A stretch of DNA of 64,000 nucleotides. Origin: SYFT01 sp964471115. Lineage in GTDB: Bacteria; Acidobacteriota; Vicinamibacteria; Vicinamibacterales; SCN-69-37. The DNA lies in the NCBI GenBank assembly GCA_964471115.1, contig CAYYFE010000003.1, positions 124,001 through 188,000 on the forward strand, read 5' to 3'. Shown piece after piece: positions 50,571-60,863 of the stretch (positions are counted from its first letter, which is position 1; the number at the start of each line of letters is the position of its first letter). The notes below the pieces were generated by a model. The model was given only the letters and a program-made list of their open reading frames with translations. It was not told the DNA's origin and ran no database searches. A program made the position numbers and the translations under genes.

Positions 50571-51107
50571 GTGACTGACGCGACGCGGTTCGAGGCGTTC
50601 GTCCTGGAGTTCCAGGACCTCGTGTACGGCACGGCCATGCGGTTGCTGGGCAATCCGTCGGAGGCGGAAGACGTGGCGCAAACGGTATTTCTCAAGGCGT
50701 TCGAGCGGTTCGATCAGGTGGGCGCCAGCCCGTCGGCTCCCGGCTGGCTGAAAACCGTGACCACCAACGAGTGCCTCAACTACCTGGGCCGCTACCGGAA
50801 GCGCTGGCGCTTCTTCAGCGAGCTGGACCAGACGCCGGACTCGGGACCCTCGGACCGGACCCTGGACCCTCGGACCCTGGACCCTGGACCCTCGGACCCT
50901 GGACCCGTGCTGGATGCGGCGCTTCGTGCGCTTCCGCCTCATCAGCGGGTGCCCATTGTCCTGTTCCACTTCGACGAGATGAGTTACCGGCAGATTGCCG
51001 AACGGCTGGGCGTGGCGGTGAGCAAGGTGAAGAGCGACATCCATCGCGGCCGTCAGGCCCTGCGCGAGGCGCTGGCGTCGGCCGGATTCGGGAGGCCGTC
51101 GGCATGA
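50571..51107 (+). CDS. ECF RNA polymerase sigma factor with repeat-expanded linker
   Basis: Sigma factor of 178 residues. Region 2 at about 10-80 ('DLVYGTAMRLLGNPSEAEDV', 'WLKTVTTNECLNYLGRYRKR') and region 4 at about 120-172 ('LRALPPHQRVPIVLFHFDEM', 'AERLGVAVSKVKSDIHRGRQ'). The linker between them contains a tract 'SGPSDRTLDPRTLDPGPSDP' encoded by a GGACCCT-type tandem repeat (50844-50906). GTG 50571 is taken as start because region 2 begins within ten residues; the upstream frame is open but meaningless. The following gene overlaps its stop (ATGA) and may act as its anti-sigma factor. Confidence 0.85.
   Translation: MTDATRFEAFVLEFQDLVYGTAMRLLGNPSEAEDVAQTVFLKAFERFDQVGASPSAPGWLKTVTTNECLNYLGRYRKRWRFFSELDQTPDSGPSDRTLDPRTLDPGPSDPGPVLDAALRALPPHQRVPIVLFHFDEMSYRQIAERLGVAVSKVKSDIHRGRQALREALASAGFGRPSA
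50844..50906 (+). repeat. GGACCCT/CGGACCCT tandem repeat within the ECF sigma gene
   Basis: Alternating 7- and 8-base units (ggaccct, cggaccct) repeated about eight times. It lies exactly in the interdomain linker and preserves the reading frame. Confidence 0.85.
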
Positions 51108-51523
51108 ATCCCGAGCACGAGCTTCGACACGACGATCTGGGCCGCGCGCTGCAGGCGCTGCCGCTTGCGCGCGCTCCGCGGACGCTGGCGCCGCGAGTGA
51201 TGGCGGCGGTGGCCGCACGGCTGGCCCGGGCGGCCGGCCGCGTGGACTACACGTGGTTCGACTGGCCCGTGTGGGCGCGCGCCGCGTCCGCGCTGGCGCT
51301 GGCCGCCGTGATCGTGGCCGCCGTGTGGGGCTGGCCCCTCGTGGACGCCGCGTTCACCCGCGTCGCCGACCACGGCGTCGTCCGGCTCGCGACCCAGTTC
51401 GTGCGGGCCATCTGGCAACCGGCGGTCCTGGGACTGTCGGCAGTGATTACTGTGGTGGCGCTGGTGTGCGCGACCTTCGGCGCGCTGCTCGGGCGCGTGG
51501 CCCTGGGAGGGGCGACTCGATGA
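51104..51523 (+). CDS. Hypothetical membrane protein, putative anti-sigma partner
   Basis: A 139-residue protein with a soluble N-terminal segment of about 45 residues and two helices (about 59-80 and 105-130). It begins at an ATG overlapping the sigma stop and ends at a stop overlapping the next ATG. That is the usual position of an anti-sigma factor, and the soluble-N/TM layout fits, but there is no HxxxCxxC zinc-binding motif, so the role is an inference. No family was recognised. Confidence 0.65.
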   Translation: MNPEHELRHDDLGRALQALPLARAPRTLAPRVMAAVAARLARAAGRVDYTWFDWPVWARAASALALAAVIVAAVWGWPLVDAAFTRVADHGVVRLATQFVRAIWQPAVLGLSAVITVVALVCATFGALLGRVALGGATR

Positions 51524-53094
51524 CCATTCGACGTCTTGCACGTGCACTGACCGTTGTCGCCCTTGCCACGATCGCCGGCGTGGCGGGACTCCACGCCGCC
51601 ATGCAGCCCACGCGCGGCGCCGTACCGGGTCCTGGTCCGGCCGGCCCGACCTCGCCGACAGCGGCCGGGGAGCAGACATCGCAGCCGGAGCTGCCGCGAT
51701 TGGACGAGCAGATCTTCCGCTACTGGGGCCAGGTGATCCGCGTCGGCCAGGACTACCACCTGCCCCGCGGCGCGCGCGTCGGCGACGTGTTCGTTGCCTT
51801 CGGCACCGTGCGGATCGAAGGCCGGGTCGACGGCGACTTGATCGTCGCCTTTGGCGACGTGACGTTGTCGGGCACGGCCGAAGTGGATGGATCGCTCGGC
51901 GTCTTCGGCGGCACGGCACGGGCGGATTCCGGCGCGCGGGTGCGCCGCGACGTGGTGACCATCGGGACGACCCTCATCACCGCCGGAGACTTCCAGTTCA
52001 ACGGCGAACATGTGGTCATCGGCACGGGCGTGCTCGGAGAGTGGATGCGCGGCGTCCTGCCGTGGTTCACCTACGGGCTGCTGTGGGGCCGCCCGATCGT
52101 GGCGAGCCTGCCGTGGGTGTGGACGATCGTCGCGTTTTTCTTCGTCGTGTATCTGCTGATCGCGGCGGTGGCGCCACAACCCGTGCGCGCGGCCTCTGAA
52201 GTCATCAGCCGCCGTCCGTTCGGGGCCCTCCTGGCCGGGCTGCTGGTGCTGCTGCTGTGGGCGCCAATCGTGGCGTTGTTGGCCGTGTCGGTGGTCGGGA
52301 TCATCGTCATTCCCTTTTTCCTGTGCGCGCTGGTCCTGGCGACCGTCGTGGGACGTGTGTCCGTCATGCGGTGGATTGGCGACACCGTCGTGACCCCGTC
52401 GGACCCGGACAGCCGCGCGCTGGGACTCCGGTCGTTTGTCATCGGTTTTGCGCTGCTGACGGTGGCCTACCTGTTGCCCGTGCTCGGCTTCGTGGTGTGG
52501 GGCCTGGTCGGCGTCTTCGGCCTGGGTGCCGCGACACTCGCGTTCCTCGGCGCGTGGCGCACGGAGAGCGCGCCACCGGCGGCACCGGCCGCGCCCGTGG
52601 CGCCTTCCGTCGCACCGGAAACCGCCCCCGACGTCTTCGTGGCCCCGGCACCACTCCCGCCTCCGCCACCGTCAGCGCCGCCCGCGCCGCCCGCGCCGTC
52701 CGGCACGCCGGCGTTTGCCTCGTTCCTCGAGCGCGCGGCGGCGTTCCTGCTCGACGTCCTGCTCATCGGGATCGTCGTCGAGGTGCTGGAAGGCTGGATG
52801 TTCTATCGCGTGTACGACGATGGATTCCCGCTGCTGGGGCTGGCCTACTTCATCGTGATGTGGGCGTGGAAGGCCCAGACCATCGGCGGCATGATCATGA
52901 AACTGCGCGTGGTCAAGACCAACGGCCGCCCGCTCGAAGCGCCTGACGCGATCGTCCGCGGGCTGGCCGGTGTGTTGTCATTCGCCGCGCTGGGCATCGG
53001 CGTACTGTGGATCCTGCGCGACCCCGAACATCAAGGCTGGCACGACAAGGCCGTGGGGACGTGGGTCGTCAAGGATGGCGAGGTTGCGAGATGA
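51520..53094 (+). CDS. Exported polymer-forming (bactofilin-like) repeat protein with RDD domain
   Basis: A 524-residue membrane protein in three parts. After a signal peptide, residues about 65-160 form a beta-helix-like stretch of short repeats ('GDVFVAFGTVRIEGRVDGDL', 'GDVTLSGTAEVDGSLGVFGG') as in bactofilin-type polymer-forming domains. Four to five helices follow (about 185-345), then a Pro/Ala-rich linker ('PLPPPPPSAPPAPPAP') and a C-terminal RDD domain (about 405-520, 'ERAAAFLLDVLLIGI', 'TIGGMIMKLRVVKTNGRPL'). ATG 51520 overlaps the preceding stop. It probably works at the envelope under control of the ECF factor. Function unknown. Confidence 0.78.
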   Translation: MTIRRLARALTVVALATIAGVAGLHAAMQPTRGAVPGPGPAGPTSPTAAGEQTSQPELPRLDEQIFRYWGQVIRVGQDYHLPRGARVGDVFVAFGTVRIEGRVDGDLIVAFGDVTLSGTAEVDGSLGVFGGTARADSGARVRRDVVTIGTTLITAGDFQFNGEHVVIGTGVLGEWMRGVLPWFTYGLLWGRPIVASLPWVWTIVAFFFVVYLLIAAVAPQPVRAASEVISRRPFGALLAGLLVLLLWAPIVALLAVSVVGIIVIPFFLCALVLATVVGRVSVMRWIGDTVVTPSDPDSRALGLRSFVIGFALLTVAYLLPVLGFVVWGLVGVFGLGAATLAFLGAWRTESAPPAAPAAPVAPSVAPETAPDVFVAPAPLPPPPPSAPPAPPAPSGTPAFASFLERAAAFLLDVLLIGIVVEVLEGWMFYRVYDDGFPLLGLAYFIVMWAWKAQTIGGMIMKLRVVKTNGRPLEAPDAIVRGLAGVLSFAALGIGVLWILRDPEHQGWHDKAVGTWVVKDGEVAR

Positions 53095-53099
53095 CGACA

Positions 53100-53142
53100 T
53101 GACGAGTTGGCGAGATGGCGACTTCGCCACCTCGCCACCTCA

Positions 53143-53158
<16 letters not shown>
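53100..53158 (+). terminator. Hairpin built from CACCTCGC repeats between convergent genes
   Basis: GGCGAGATGGCGA (53109-53121) pairs with TCGCCACCTCGCC (53124-53136), 12 of 13 positions, with a two-base gap. It sits between the convergent stops at 53094 and 53143 and could stop transcription from both sides, though no T-run follows. The DNA unit is the one found in the copper ATPase linker and at the start of the HcrA gene. Confidence 0.45.
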
Positions 53159-55410
<2,252 letters not shown>

Positions 55411-55457
55411 GCGGGGAAGTGTATCGGAAACGTGCGGCGGTGGCAGAATGGTGAGCG

Positions 55458-55973
55458 ATGAAGAGTCTGCCGGTCGCGATGACCGTAAACGGCGAGCGCC
55501 TCGAGGCCCTGGTGGACCCGGCCAAGACCCTGCTCGAAGTCCTCCGCGAAGACCTCCAGCTGACCGGCACGAAACACGGGTGTGAACTCGGCGAATGCGG
55601 CGCGTGTGCGGTGCTCGTCGACGGCCAGCCGGTGTTGTCGTGCCTGCTGGTCGCCCACGAATGTCACGACCGCGACATCGTCACCGTCGAGGGCCTGACC
55701 GAGGACGGCCGGCTGCATCCGCTGCAGGAGAGTCTTGCCGACCTGGGCGGATCGCAATGCGGCTACTGCACGCCGGGCATTCTGATCACGGCCAAGGCGC
55801 TGCTCGATCGCGAGCCGAATCCCTCGCGTGAGCTGATCAAGGAAGCGCTGTCGGGCAACCTCTGCCGCTGCACGGGGTACTTGCAGATTGTCGAAGCAGT
55901 TGAGCAAGTAGCGGCAAAGCAAGTGGCGGCAGGTGGCGGCACGGAGCGGCAAGTGGCGGTGGGGAGCGAGTAA
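55458..55973 (+). CDS. hcrC: 4-hydroxybenzoyl-CoA reductase-type gamma subunit (two [2Fe-2S])
   Basis: Iron-sulfur subunit of 171 residues. Cluster II ligands are in 'KHGCELGECGACAVLVDG' with 'VLSCLLV', cluster I ligands in 'SQCGYCTPGILITAKALL' and 'GNLCRCTGY'. It passes electrons between the molybdenum and flavin subunits encoded next. The C-terminus after about residue 148 ('AAKQVAAGGGTERQVAVGSE') is encoded by the GTGGCGGCAA decamer repeat and is not part of the normal fold. Its stop overlaps the start of the large subunit. Cytoplasmic, no signal. Confidence 0.9.
   Translation: MKSLPVAMTVNGERLEALVDPAKTLLEVLREDLQLTGTKHGCELGECGACAVLVDGQPVLSCLLVAHECHDRDIVTVEGLTEDGRLHPLQESLADLGGSQCGYCTPGILITAKALLDREPNPSRELIKEALSGNLCRCTGYLQIVEAVEQVAAKQVAAGGGTERQVAVGSE
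55904..55962 (+). repeat. GTGGCGGCAA-type decamer tandem repeat in the HcrC gene end
   Basis: Five to six degenerate units (caagtagcgg, aagtggcggc, aggtggcggc) read in frame as the last ~20 residues of HcrC. Same family as 5484-5550 and 16845-16905. Confidence 0.7.
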
Positions 55974-58531
55974 TGGCGCAGCCCCGCGAAACCTCGCCAT
56001 CTCACCACCTCGCCACCTCGCCATCCGGTCCCGCGGCCACCTCGCCATCCGGGGTTGTCGGCCGCGCGCGCCGCCGAGTGGATGGCCGCGCCAAGGTCAC
56101 CGGACAGACGAAGTTTGCCGACGACCTGTCGTTCCCGCGCATGCTGCATTGCCGGCTGCTGCGGTCAACGCTGCCGCACGCGAAGATTCTGCGCGTCGAC
56201 ACGTCGAAGGCCCGGGCGCTGGATGGCGTCCATCTGGTCCTGACCGGCGAGCAGTTTCCCATCGCCTACGGCATTCTGCCGGTCAGTCACGATGAACATG
56301 CGCTGTGCCGCGACGTCGTCCGGTTTGTCGGCGACCCGGTCGCCGCCGTCGTCGCGCGTGACGAAGCGACGGCCGACGCCGCTGTGCAGCTGATCGACGT
56401 CGAGTACGAACCCTTGCGCACGATTGCCTCGCCGGCCGACGCGCTGGCGCATCCCGAGCCGCGCATTCACGAGTACGGCGACTTCGGCAACGTCCACAAG
56501 GCCGTGGCGCTGCAGTTCGGCGAGGTCGACGCGGCGATCGACAGTGCGGACCACGTGTTCGACGATGTGTTTTTCTTTGAGGGGAATACGCACCTGCCGC
56601 TCGAGCAGCACGCGACGGTCGCGATCAAGGATCCGGACGGCAAGCTGGTCGTCTACTCGAGTACGCAGACGCCACACTACCTGCATCGCGCGTTGTCGAA
56701 GGCGCTGCAGATGCCGGCGGCGCACATCCGGGTCGTTGCCACCCCCAACGGCGGGGGATTCGGCGGCAAGAGCGATCCCTTCAATCACGAAGTCGTGGTG
56801 GCGTACGCGGCGATGCGGCTCGACCGTCCGGTCAAGATCTGCCTGAACCGCGAAGAGGTCTTTTACTGCCATCGGGGACGGCATCCCGTACTCATGCGCT
56901 TTCGCGCGGGCGTGACGAACGAGGGGAAGCTGACCGGACTCGACCTGCAGACCCTGCTCGACGGCGGGGCGTACGGGTCGTATGGCGTGGCGAGCACGTT
57001 CTACACGGGCGCGCTGCAGACGGTGACGTATGACATCCCGACGTACCGGTTCCGCGGGTGCCGCGTGTTCACCAACAAGCCGCCGTGCGGACCCAAGCGT
57101 GGCCACGGCACTCCGCAATCCCGCTTCGGCCAGGAAGTGCAGCTCGACAAGATCGCGGAGCGGCTGAAGATTGATCCCGCCGACCTTCGCCTCAACATGG
57201 TGGCGCCTCCCGACAGTCTCACCGCGAATTTCCTGCGGGTGCGGACCATCGGGCTCGCCGACTGCATTCGTTCCGTGGTCGACAAGTCGGGGTGGAAGGA
57301 CAAGTTCCGGAAGCTGCCGCACGGCCGCGGTGTCGGGCTGGCGTGTTCGTCGTACCTGTCGGGCGCCGGTCTGCCCATCAACTGGAACGACCTGCCGCAC
57401 TCGGGCGTGCAGCTCAAGCTCGATCGCAGCGGCGGCGTCACGGTGTTCTGCGGCGCGACGGAAATCGGCCAGGGCTCCGATGACGTGCTGGTGGGGATTG
57501 TCGCCGAGGTTCTGGGCCTCGAGCCGTTCGACATCCGCGCGGTGACCGGCGATACCGACCTGACACCCGTGGATCTCGGCTCGTACTCGAGCCGCGTCAC
57601 CCTGATGATGGGCAACGCGGCCATCCAGGCGGCCGAGCGTGCGCGTGACCTGATTGCCGAGGGCGTCAGCGCGAAGCTCGACATCCCGAAGGACCGGCTC
57701 GTGTTCGGCGGACGCCGCGTGTTTGATGCGGAGGATCCGGAACGGGGCTGCACCTTCCAGGAAGCGGTCTGCATGGCCGAGGCGAAGTTCGGCACGCTCG
57801 GCACGACCGGGTCGTACACGCCGCCGCGATCGGCCGCGCGTTTCAAAGGCGGCGGCGTCGGTCCGTCGCCGACGTATTCGTACACCGCGGCCGTCGTGGA
57901 GGTCGAGGTGGATCCCGACACCGGCTGGATCACCGTCCCGCGCGTGTGGATTGCGCACGACATCGGCCGCGCGCTCAACCCGACGCTCGTGCGCGGCCAG
58001 GTCGAAGGCAGTGTCTACATGGGGTTGGGCGAAGCGTTGATGGAGGAACAGGCGTTCCGGCGTCTGCCGCCGAAGTTGTCACACGCCGTGGTCCACAAGT
58101 TTCCGTCGATCCTCGAGTACAAGAGCCTCACCAGCCTCGACATGCCCGAGGTGTTCACCGAACTCATCGAGCACCCGGATCCGGCAGGTCCGTTCGGCGC
58201 GAAGGAAGTGGGCCAGGGCCCGCTGCTGCCGATCATGCCGGCCGTGGCCAACGCGGTGTACGACGCCGTGGGGGTGCGCGTGGACTCGATTCCCGTCACG
58301 CCGGAGAAGATCCTGCGCGCGCTCGAAGCGAAAGCGGCGGGCAAGCCCGCGCGATCGGGACCGGCGTCGTTCCCCGAGATTCCGTGGCCCGACACCTTGC
58401 GCGTGACACCGCCCTGGGAAGGCGGCGACGGGCGCGCGAGCAACGATCCCGACCGGCCGAAAAACACCCGCGTCGATGCGGGCGTGGAAGCGCGCGCCGC
58501 CAAGGCCGCCTGGGAGAAATCCGCGTCATGA
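55973..58531 (+). CDS. hcrA: 4-hydroxybenzoyl-CoA reductase-type molybdenum subunit
   Basis: Catalytic subunit of 852 residues, xanthine dehydrogenase family. The N-terminal 30 residues ('LATSPSG' repeats) derive from the CACCTCGC repeat; the real domain starts at about 'GVVGRARRRVDGRAKVTGQT'. Expected motifs: 'VRFVGDPVAAVVARDEATAD', 'TPNGGGFGGKSDPFNHEVVV', 'GCRVFTNKPPCGPKRGHGTP', and 'GPFGAKEVGQGPLLPIMPAV' with the conserved glutamate near the molybdenum. Reductive dehydroxylation of 4-hydroxybenzoyl-CoA is the known reaction of the closest family. Its longer C-terminal tail and the absence of ligase genes nearby leave the substrate open. Confidence 0.85.
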   Translation: MAQPRETSPSHHLATSPSGPAATSPSGVVGRARRRVDGRAKVTGQTKFADDLSFPRMLHCRLLRSTLPHAKILRVDTSKARALDGVHLVLTGEQFPIAYGILPVSHDEHALCRDVVRFVGDPVAAVVARDEATADAAVQLIDVEYEPLRTIASPADALAHPEPRIHEYGDFGNVHKAVALQFGEVDAAIDSADHVFDDVFFFEGNTHLPLEQHATVAIKDPDGKLVVYSSTQTPHYLHRALSKALQMPAAHIRVVATPNGGGFGGKSDPFNHEVVVAYAAMRLDRPVKICLNREEVFYCHRGRHPVLMRFRAGVTNEGKLTGLDLQTLLDGGAYGSYGVASTFYTGALQTVTYDIPTYRFRGCRVFTNKPPCGPKRGHGTPQSRFGQEVQLDKIAERLKIDPADLRLNMVAPPDSLTANFLRVRTIGLADCIRSVVDKSGWKDKFRKLPHGRGVGLACSSYLSGAGLPINWNDLPHSGVQLKLDRSGGVTVFCGATEIGQGSDDVLVGIVAEVLGLEPFDIRAVTGDTDLTPVDLGSYSSRVTLMMGNAAIQAAERARDLIAEGVSAKLDIPKDRLVFGGRRVFDAEDPERGCTFQEAVCMAEAKFGTLGTTGSYTPPRSAARFKGGGVGPSPTYSYTAAVVEVEVDPDTGWITVPRVWIAHDIGRALNPTLVRGQVEGSVYMGLGEALMEEQAFRRLPPKLSHAVVHKFPSILEYKSLTSLDMPEVFTELIEHPDPAGPFGAKEVGQGPLLPIMPAVANAVYDAVGVRVDSIPVTPEKILRALEAKAAGKPARSGPASFPEIPWPDTLRVTPPWEGGDGRASNDPDRPKNTRVDAGVEARAAKAAWEKSAS
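55990..56052 (+). repeat. CACCTCGC-type tandem repeat at the start of the HcrA gene
   Basis: Units cacctcgc/ccatctca/ccatccgg encode 'HHLATSPSGPAATSPSG' before the first structured part of HcrA. Same family as 3225-3285 and 53100-53158. Confidence 0.7.
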
Positions 58532-59559
58532 TGCGCCTGCCCTCGTACACGTATCGCGCGCCCCGCACGCTGGCCGATGCCGCGGCGTGGCTGGCCGACG
58601 ACCCGGCCAACACCATGTTGCTGGCGGGCGGCACCGATCTGATCCCGAACATGAAGCGGCGCCAGCAGACGCCGTCAACGGTCATCGGGCTGCGCTCCAT
58701 TCCTGAACTGCGCGCGTTGTCCAATGGCGACGGTCTGACGATTGGCTCGGGCGTCACGCTCACCACGCTCGTGCATGACGATGGGGTGCGCGCGAAGTAC
58801 GCCGGCCTCTGGCAGGCGGCGGCGCAGATCGCCACGCCGCACCTGCGCAACATGGGCACCATCGGCGGCAATATCTGCCTCGATACCCGCTGCACGTATT
58901 ACGACCAGACACTCGAGTGGCGCAAGGCCATCAACTTCTGCATGAAGAAGGACGGCGACATCTGCTGGGTGGCGACGTCCAGCGACCGGTGTCTGGCCGT
59001 GTCGTCGACGGACACCGCGCCTGCGCTGATCGCGTTGGGCGCGACGGTCCGTCTGGTGTCGGCCGCCGGGGAGCGCGACGTGGCGCTGACCGATCTGTAC
59101 GCCAACGACGGCATGCACTATCTCACGCGCCGCCGGGACGAAATTCTCACGGCCGTCCGGTTGCCGCGGCTCGATGGCTGGCGATCGACCTACTGGAAGC
59201 TGCGGCGTCGCGGCTCGTTCGACTTTCCCGTGGCGGCCGTCGCCGCGGCGGCCCGATTCGACGGCGACCTCGTCGTCGACGCGCGCCTGGTGCTGGGGGC
59301 GCTGGCGTCGCGGCCGATCGAGGTGCCGGCGGCCGCCGCCGCACTGACCGGTCAGCGGCTGACGGATGAGGTCATTGCCGCGGTGGCCGACGAGGCATAT
59401 CCCCTCGCGAAGCCGATGGACAACACGGACTTCGAACTGGTCTGGCGCAAGAAGGTCGTGCGGTCACTCGTGACGTCCGCGCTCCGGGAACTGCGCGGCG
59501 ACGACATGCGCGACGCGCGCACGAAACTGGCCCGCCACCCGCTGCTCACCGTCTCATAG
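58528..59559 (+). CDS. hcrB: 4-hydroxybenzoyl-CoA reductase-type FAD subunit with [4Fe-4S] insertion
   Basis: Flavin subunit of 343 residues. The FAD-binding motifs are 'LLAGGTDLIPNMKRRQQ' and 'HLRNMGTIGGNICLDTRC'. Directly after it comes the roughly 40-residue insertion that distinguishes HcrB from all other xanthine-dehydrogenase-type flavin subunits: C122, C138, C146 and C155, the positions that bind an extra [4Fe-4S] cluster in the Thauera enzyme. C117 is additional. This makes HCR-type electron flow likely. The ATG overlaps the hcrA stop (ATGA), and the TAG stop lies inside a REP hairpin. Confidence 0.9.
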   Translation: MMRLPSYTYRAPRTLADAAAWLADDPANTMLLAGGTDLIPNMKRRQQTPSTVIGLRSIPELRALSNGDGLTIGSGVTLTTLVHDDGVRAKYAGLWQAAAQIATPHLRNMGTIGGNICLDTRCTYYDQTLEWRKAINFCMKKDGDICWVATSSDRCLAVSSTDTAPALIALGATVRLVSAAGERDVALTDLYANDGMHYLTRRRDEILTAVRLPRLDGWRSTYWKLRRRGSFDFPVAAVAAAARFDGDLVVDARLVLGALASRPIEVPAAAAALTGQRLTDEVIAAVADEAYPLAKPMDNTDFELVWRKKVVRSLVTSALRELRGDDMRDARTKLARHPLLTVS

Positions 59560-59648
59560 GGTGGCCCGCTCCACGGGCCGCCGCCGCATGTAGGGCGGCC
59601 CGCTCTACGGGCCGCCGCGATCGCGGCCGACAGATCCGGCCGCGCTAC
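59556..59648 (+). repeat. REP hairpin plus full BIME between convergent genes
   Basis: A single hairpin (ATAGGGTGGCCCG...CGGGCCGCC, 59556-59582) is followed by a full 59-base element (59590-59648) from GTAG to CTAC, matching 5561-5619 and 15897-15955. The first one includes the hcrB stop codon. It may also work as a terminator between hcrB and the convergent SRPBCC gene. Confidence 0.75.
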
Positions 59649-59659
59649 GTACAGTCTCG

Positions 59660-60157
59660 TCACCTCGCCATCGACAGGTGATTGAGATAGGTCTCGATGG
59701 TTGCGGTCTGTGAGAAGACGAACCGTGAGAGAAATCGGAAGAGTGGGTTGTAGACCTCGCCGTCTTCGGTGATCGTGACGCGAGTGCCGCTGGCGTCGGG
59801 CACGAGCACGTACGTCCACGTGCCGCCGAACGGTTGATCGGGATCGTCGATGCGCGTCCGCATGAAGGTCGGCGCGTCGGCTTGTTCAATCCGGAACACG
59901 ATGGGGCCGAACTCGCCGTGCTCGCGGAAGCGGGGCAGCCCGTCGGTGACGTCGAGCACCTCCACACGAGTCACGTCAGGCCGCCACTGCGGGTACCGTT
60001 CGACATCGCGGATGCGCGCGAACACGTCGGCCGGCGGCGCCGCCACCACGGCCGTGACCGAGGCCTGATGGCCGGCCGGCAACAGCCAGCCGATGGTGGT
60101 GGCTACGGCCACCACCGCCACCAGGATCAGCAGGCCCCGCACCAGCCACCGGAGCAT
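59660..60157 (-). CDS. Membrane-anchored SRPBCC (START-like) protein
   Basis: A 165-residue protein: one N-terminal helix (about 3-26, 'LVRGLLILVAVVAVATTIGW') followed by an SRPBCC/polyketide-cyclase-like domain ('AAPPADVFARIRDVERYPQW', 'GTWTYVLVPDASGTRVTITE'). These domains hold hydrophobic ligands; which one is unknown. The ATG at 60157 overlaps the stop of the zinc-finger gene (TGATG), so the two are cotranscribed. The longer open frame upstream is a shadow of that gene. Confidence 0.82.
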   Translation of the reverse strand: MLRWLVRGLLILVAVVAVATTIGWLLPAGHQASVTAVVAAPPADVFARIRDVERYPQWRPDVTRVEVLDVTDGLPRFREHGEFGPIVFRIEQADAPTFMRTRIDDPDQPFGGTWTYVLVPDASGTRVTITEDGEVYNPLFRFLSRFVFSQTATIETYLNHLSMAR

Positions 60158-60696
60158 CAGCGGATGGCCTCGGCCAGCGCCGCGAGGTCGGCGTCGCGCA
60201 GCGCCGGCGAAAAGTGCTGTACCCGCGGCAGGAGGGCCGTGGACTCCAGATAACCCGACGCGCAGCCGGCATGAATGAAGCCCGAGGGGACGAAGCGGCC
60301 CTCCTCGTAGTACACGAGCGCGATCCGCCACGAGTCCTTCGCGATGGGTTCCTTGCAGCCGCGGCAGGTGGCCCGGCCGGTAGGCGCGAGGCTCGCCGTG
60401 CTGACGCGCGGCAGGCGGTGGTGGGCCACGCCGAGTTCGGCTTCCCGGGTCAGCAGAGCGCGTTCCTCTGCGTCGAGCACACCGGCCTCGAGCGCCGCCG
60501 TCGCCAGCGCGGCGATCATCGCCTCGGGCCGGCGGAACGCGCCGCACCGGGGATGGTACCAGTGCGTCGTTTCGCCGCCCTCGTCGGCGAACGGATTCGG
60601 GACGCGTTCGCCCAGCCGCAGCGTCTTTGCAGCGATCTTTTCGCCGCAGCCGCGACAGGTCGCGCGCCCCGTGGTGGCCAGCTCAAGTACATGCAT
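60157..60696 (-). CDS. Protein with two PARP-type zinc fingers
   Basis: A 179-residue protein without a signal. Two copies of a CCHC finger with the spacing of eukaryotic PARP-type zinc fingers: C14-x2-C17-x30-H48-x2-C51 and C111-x2-C114-x27-H142-x2-C145. Both open with 'GRATCRGC' and keep 'I-A-K' after it; the first also has the 'THWYHPRC' end seen in PARP fingers ('HWYH'). In eukaryotes such fingers bind broken DNA ends. No catalytic ADP-ribosyltransferase domain is attached; the rest is a helical spacer. Start 60696 is the last ATG before the first finger. Role in bacteria unknown. Confidence 0.75.
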   Translation of the reverse strand: MHVLELATTGRATCRGCGEKIAAKTLRLGERVPNPFADEGGETTHWYHPRCGAFRRPEAMIAALATAALEAGVLDAEERALLTREAELGVAHHRLPRVSTASLAPTGRATCRGCKEPIAKDSWRIALVYYEEGRFVPSGFIHAGCASGYLESTALLPRVQHFSPALRDADLAALAEAIR

Positions 60697-60863
60697 GAGT
60701 GCGGCGCATGCTACCACGCGTTCCCAGAGCAGAGCACTCGTGTCCGACACCGAACGTCGTGGTGTGGGTGCCCCCTGTTTGCCGGATTGTTTCGGGTCTT
60801 CACCGGAGGATACGGTGACGGGGCTCCGACTGCGAATTGGCGGAGTACTTGGAGGAGAAGTAC

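Noticed and set aside
56165..57958. 597-residue minus-strand frame opposite hcrA
   Set aside because: Shadow of the molybdenum subunit; no start context or motif.
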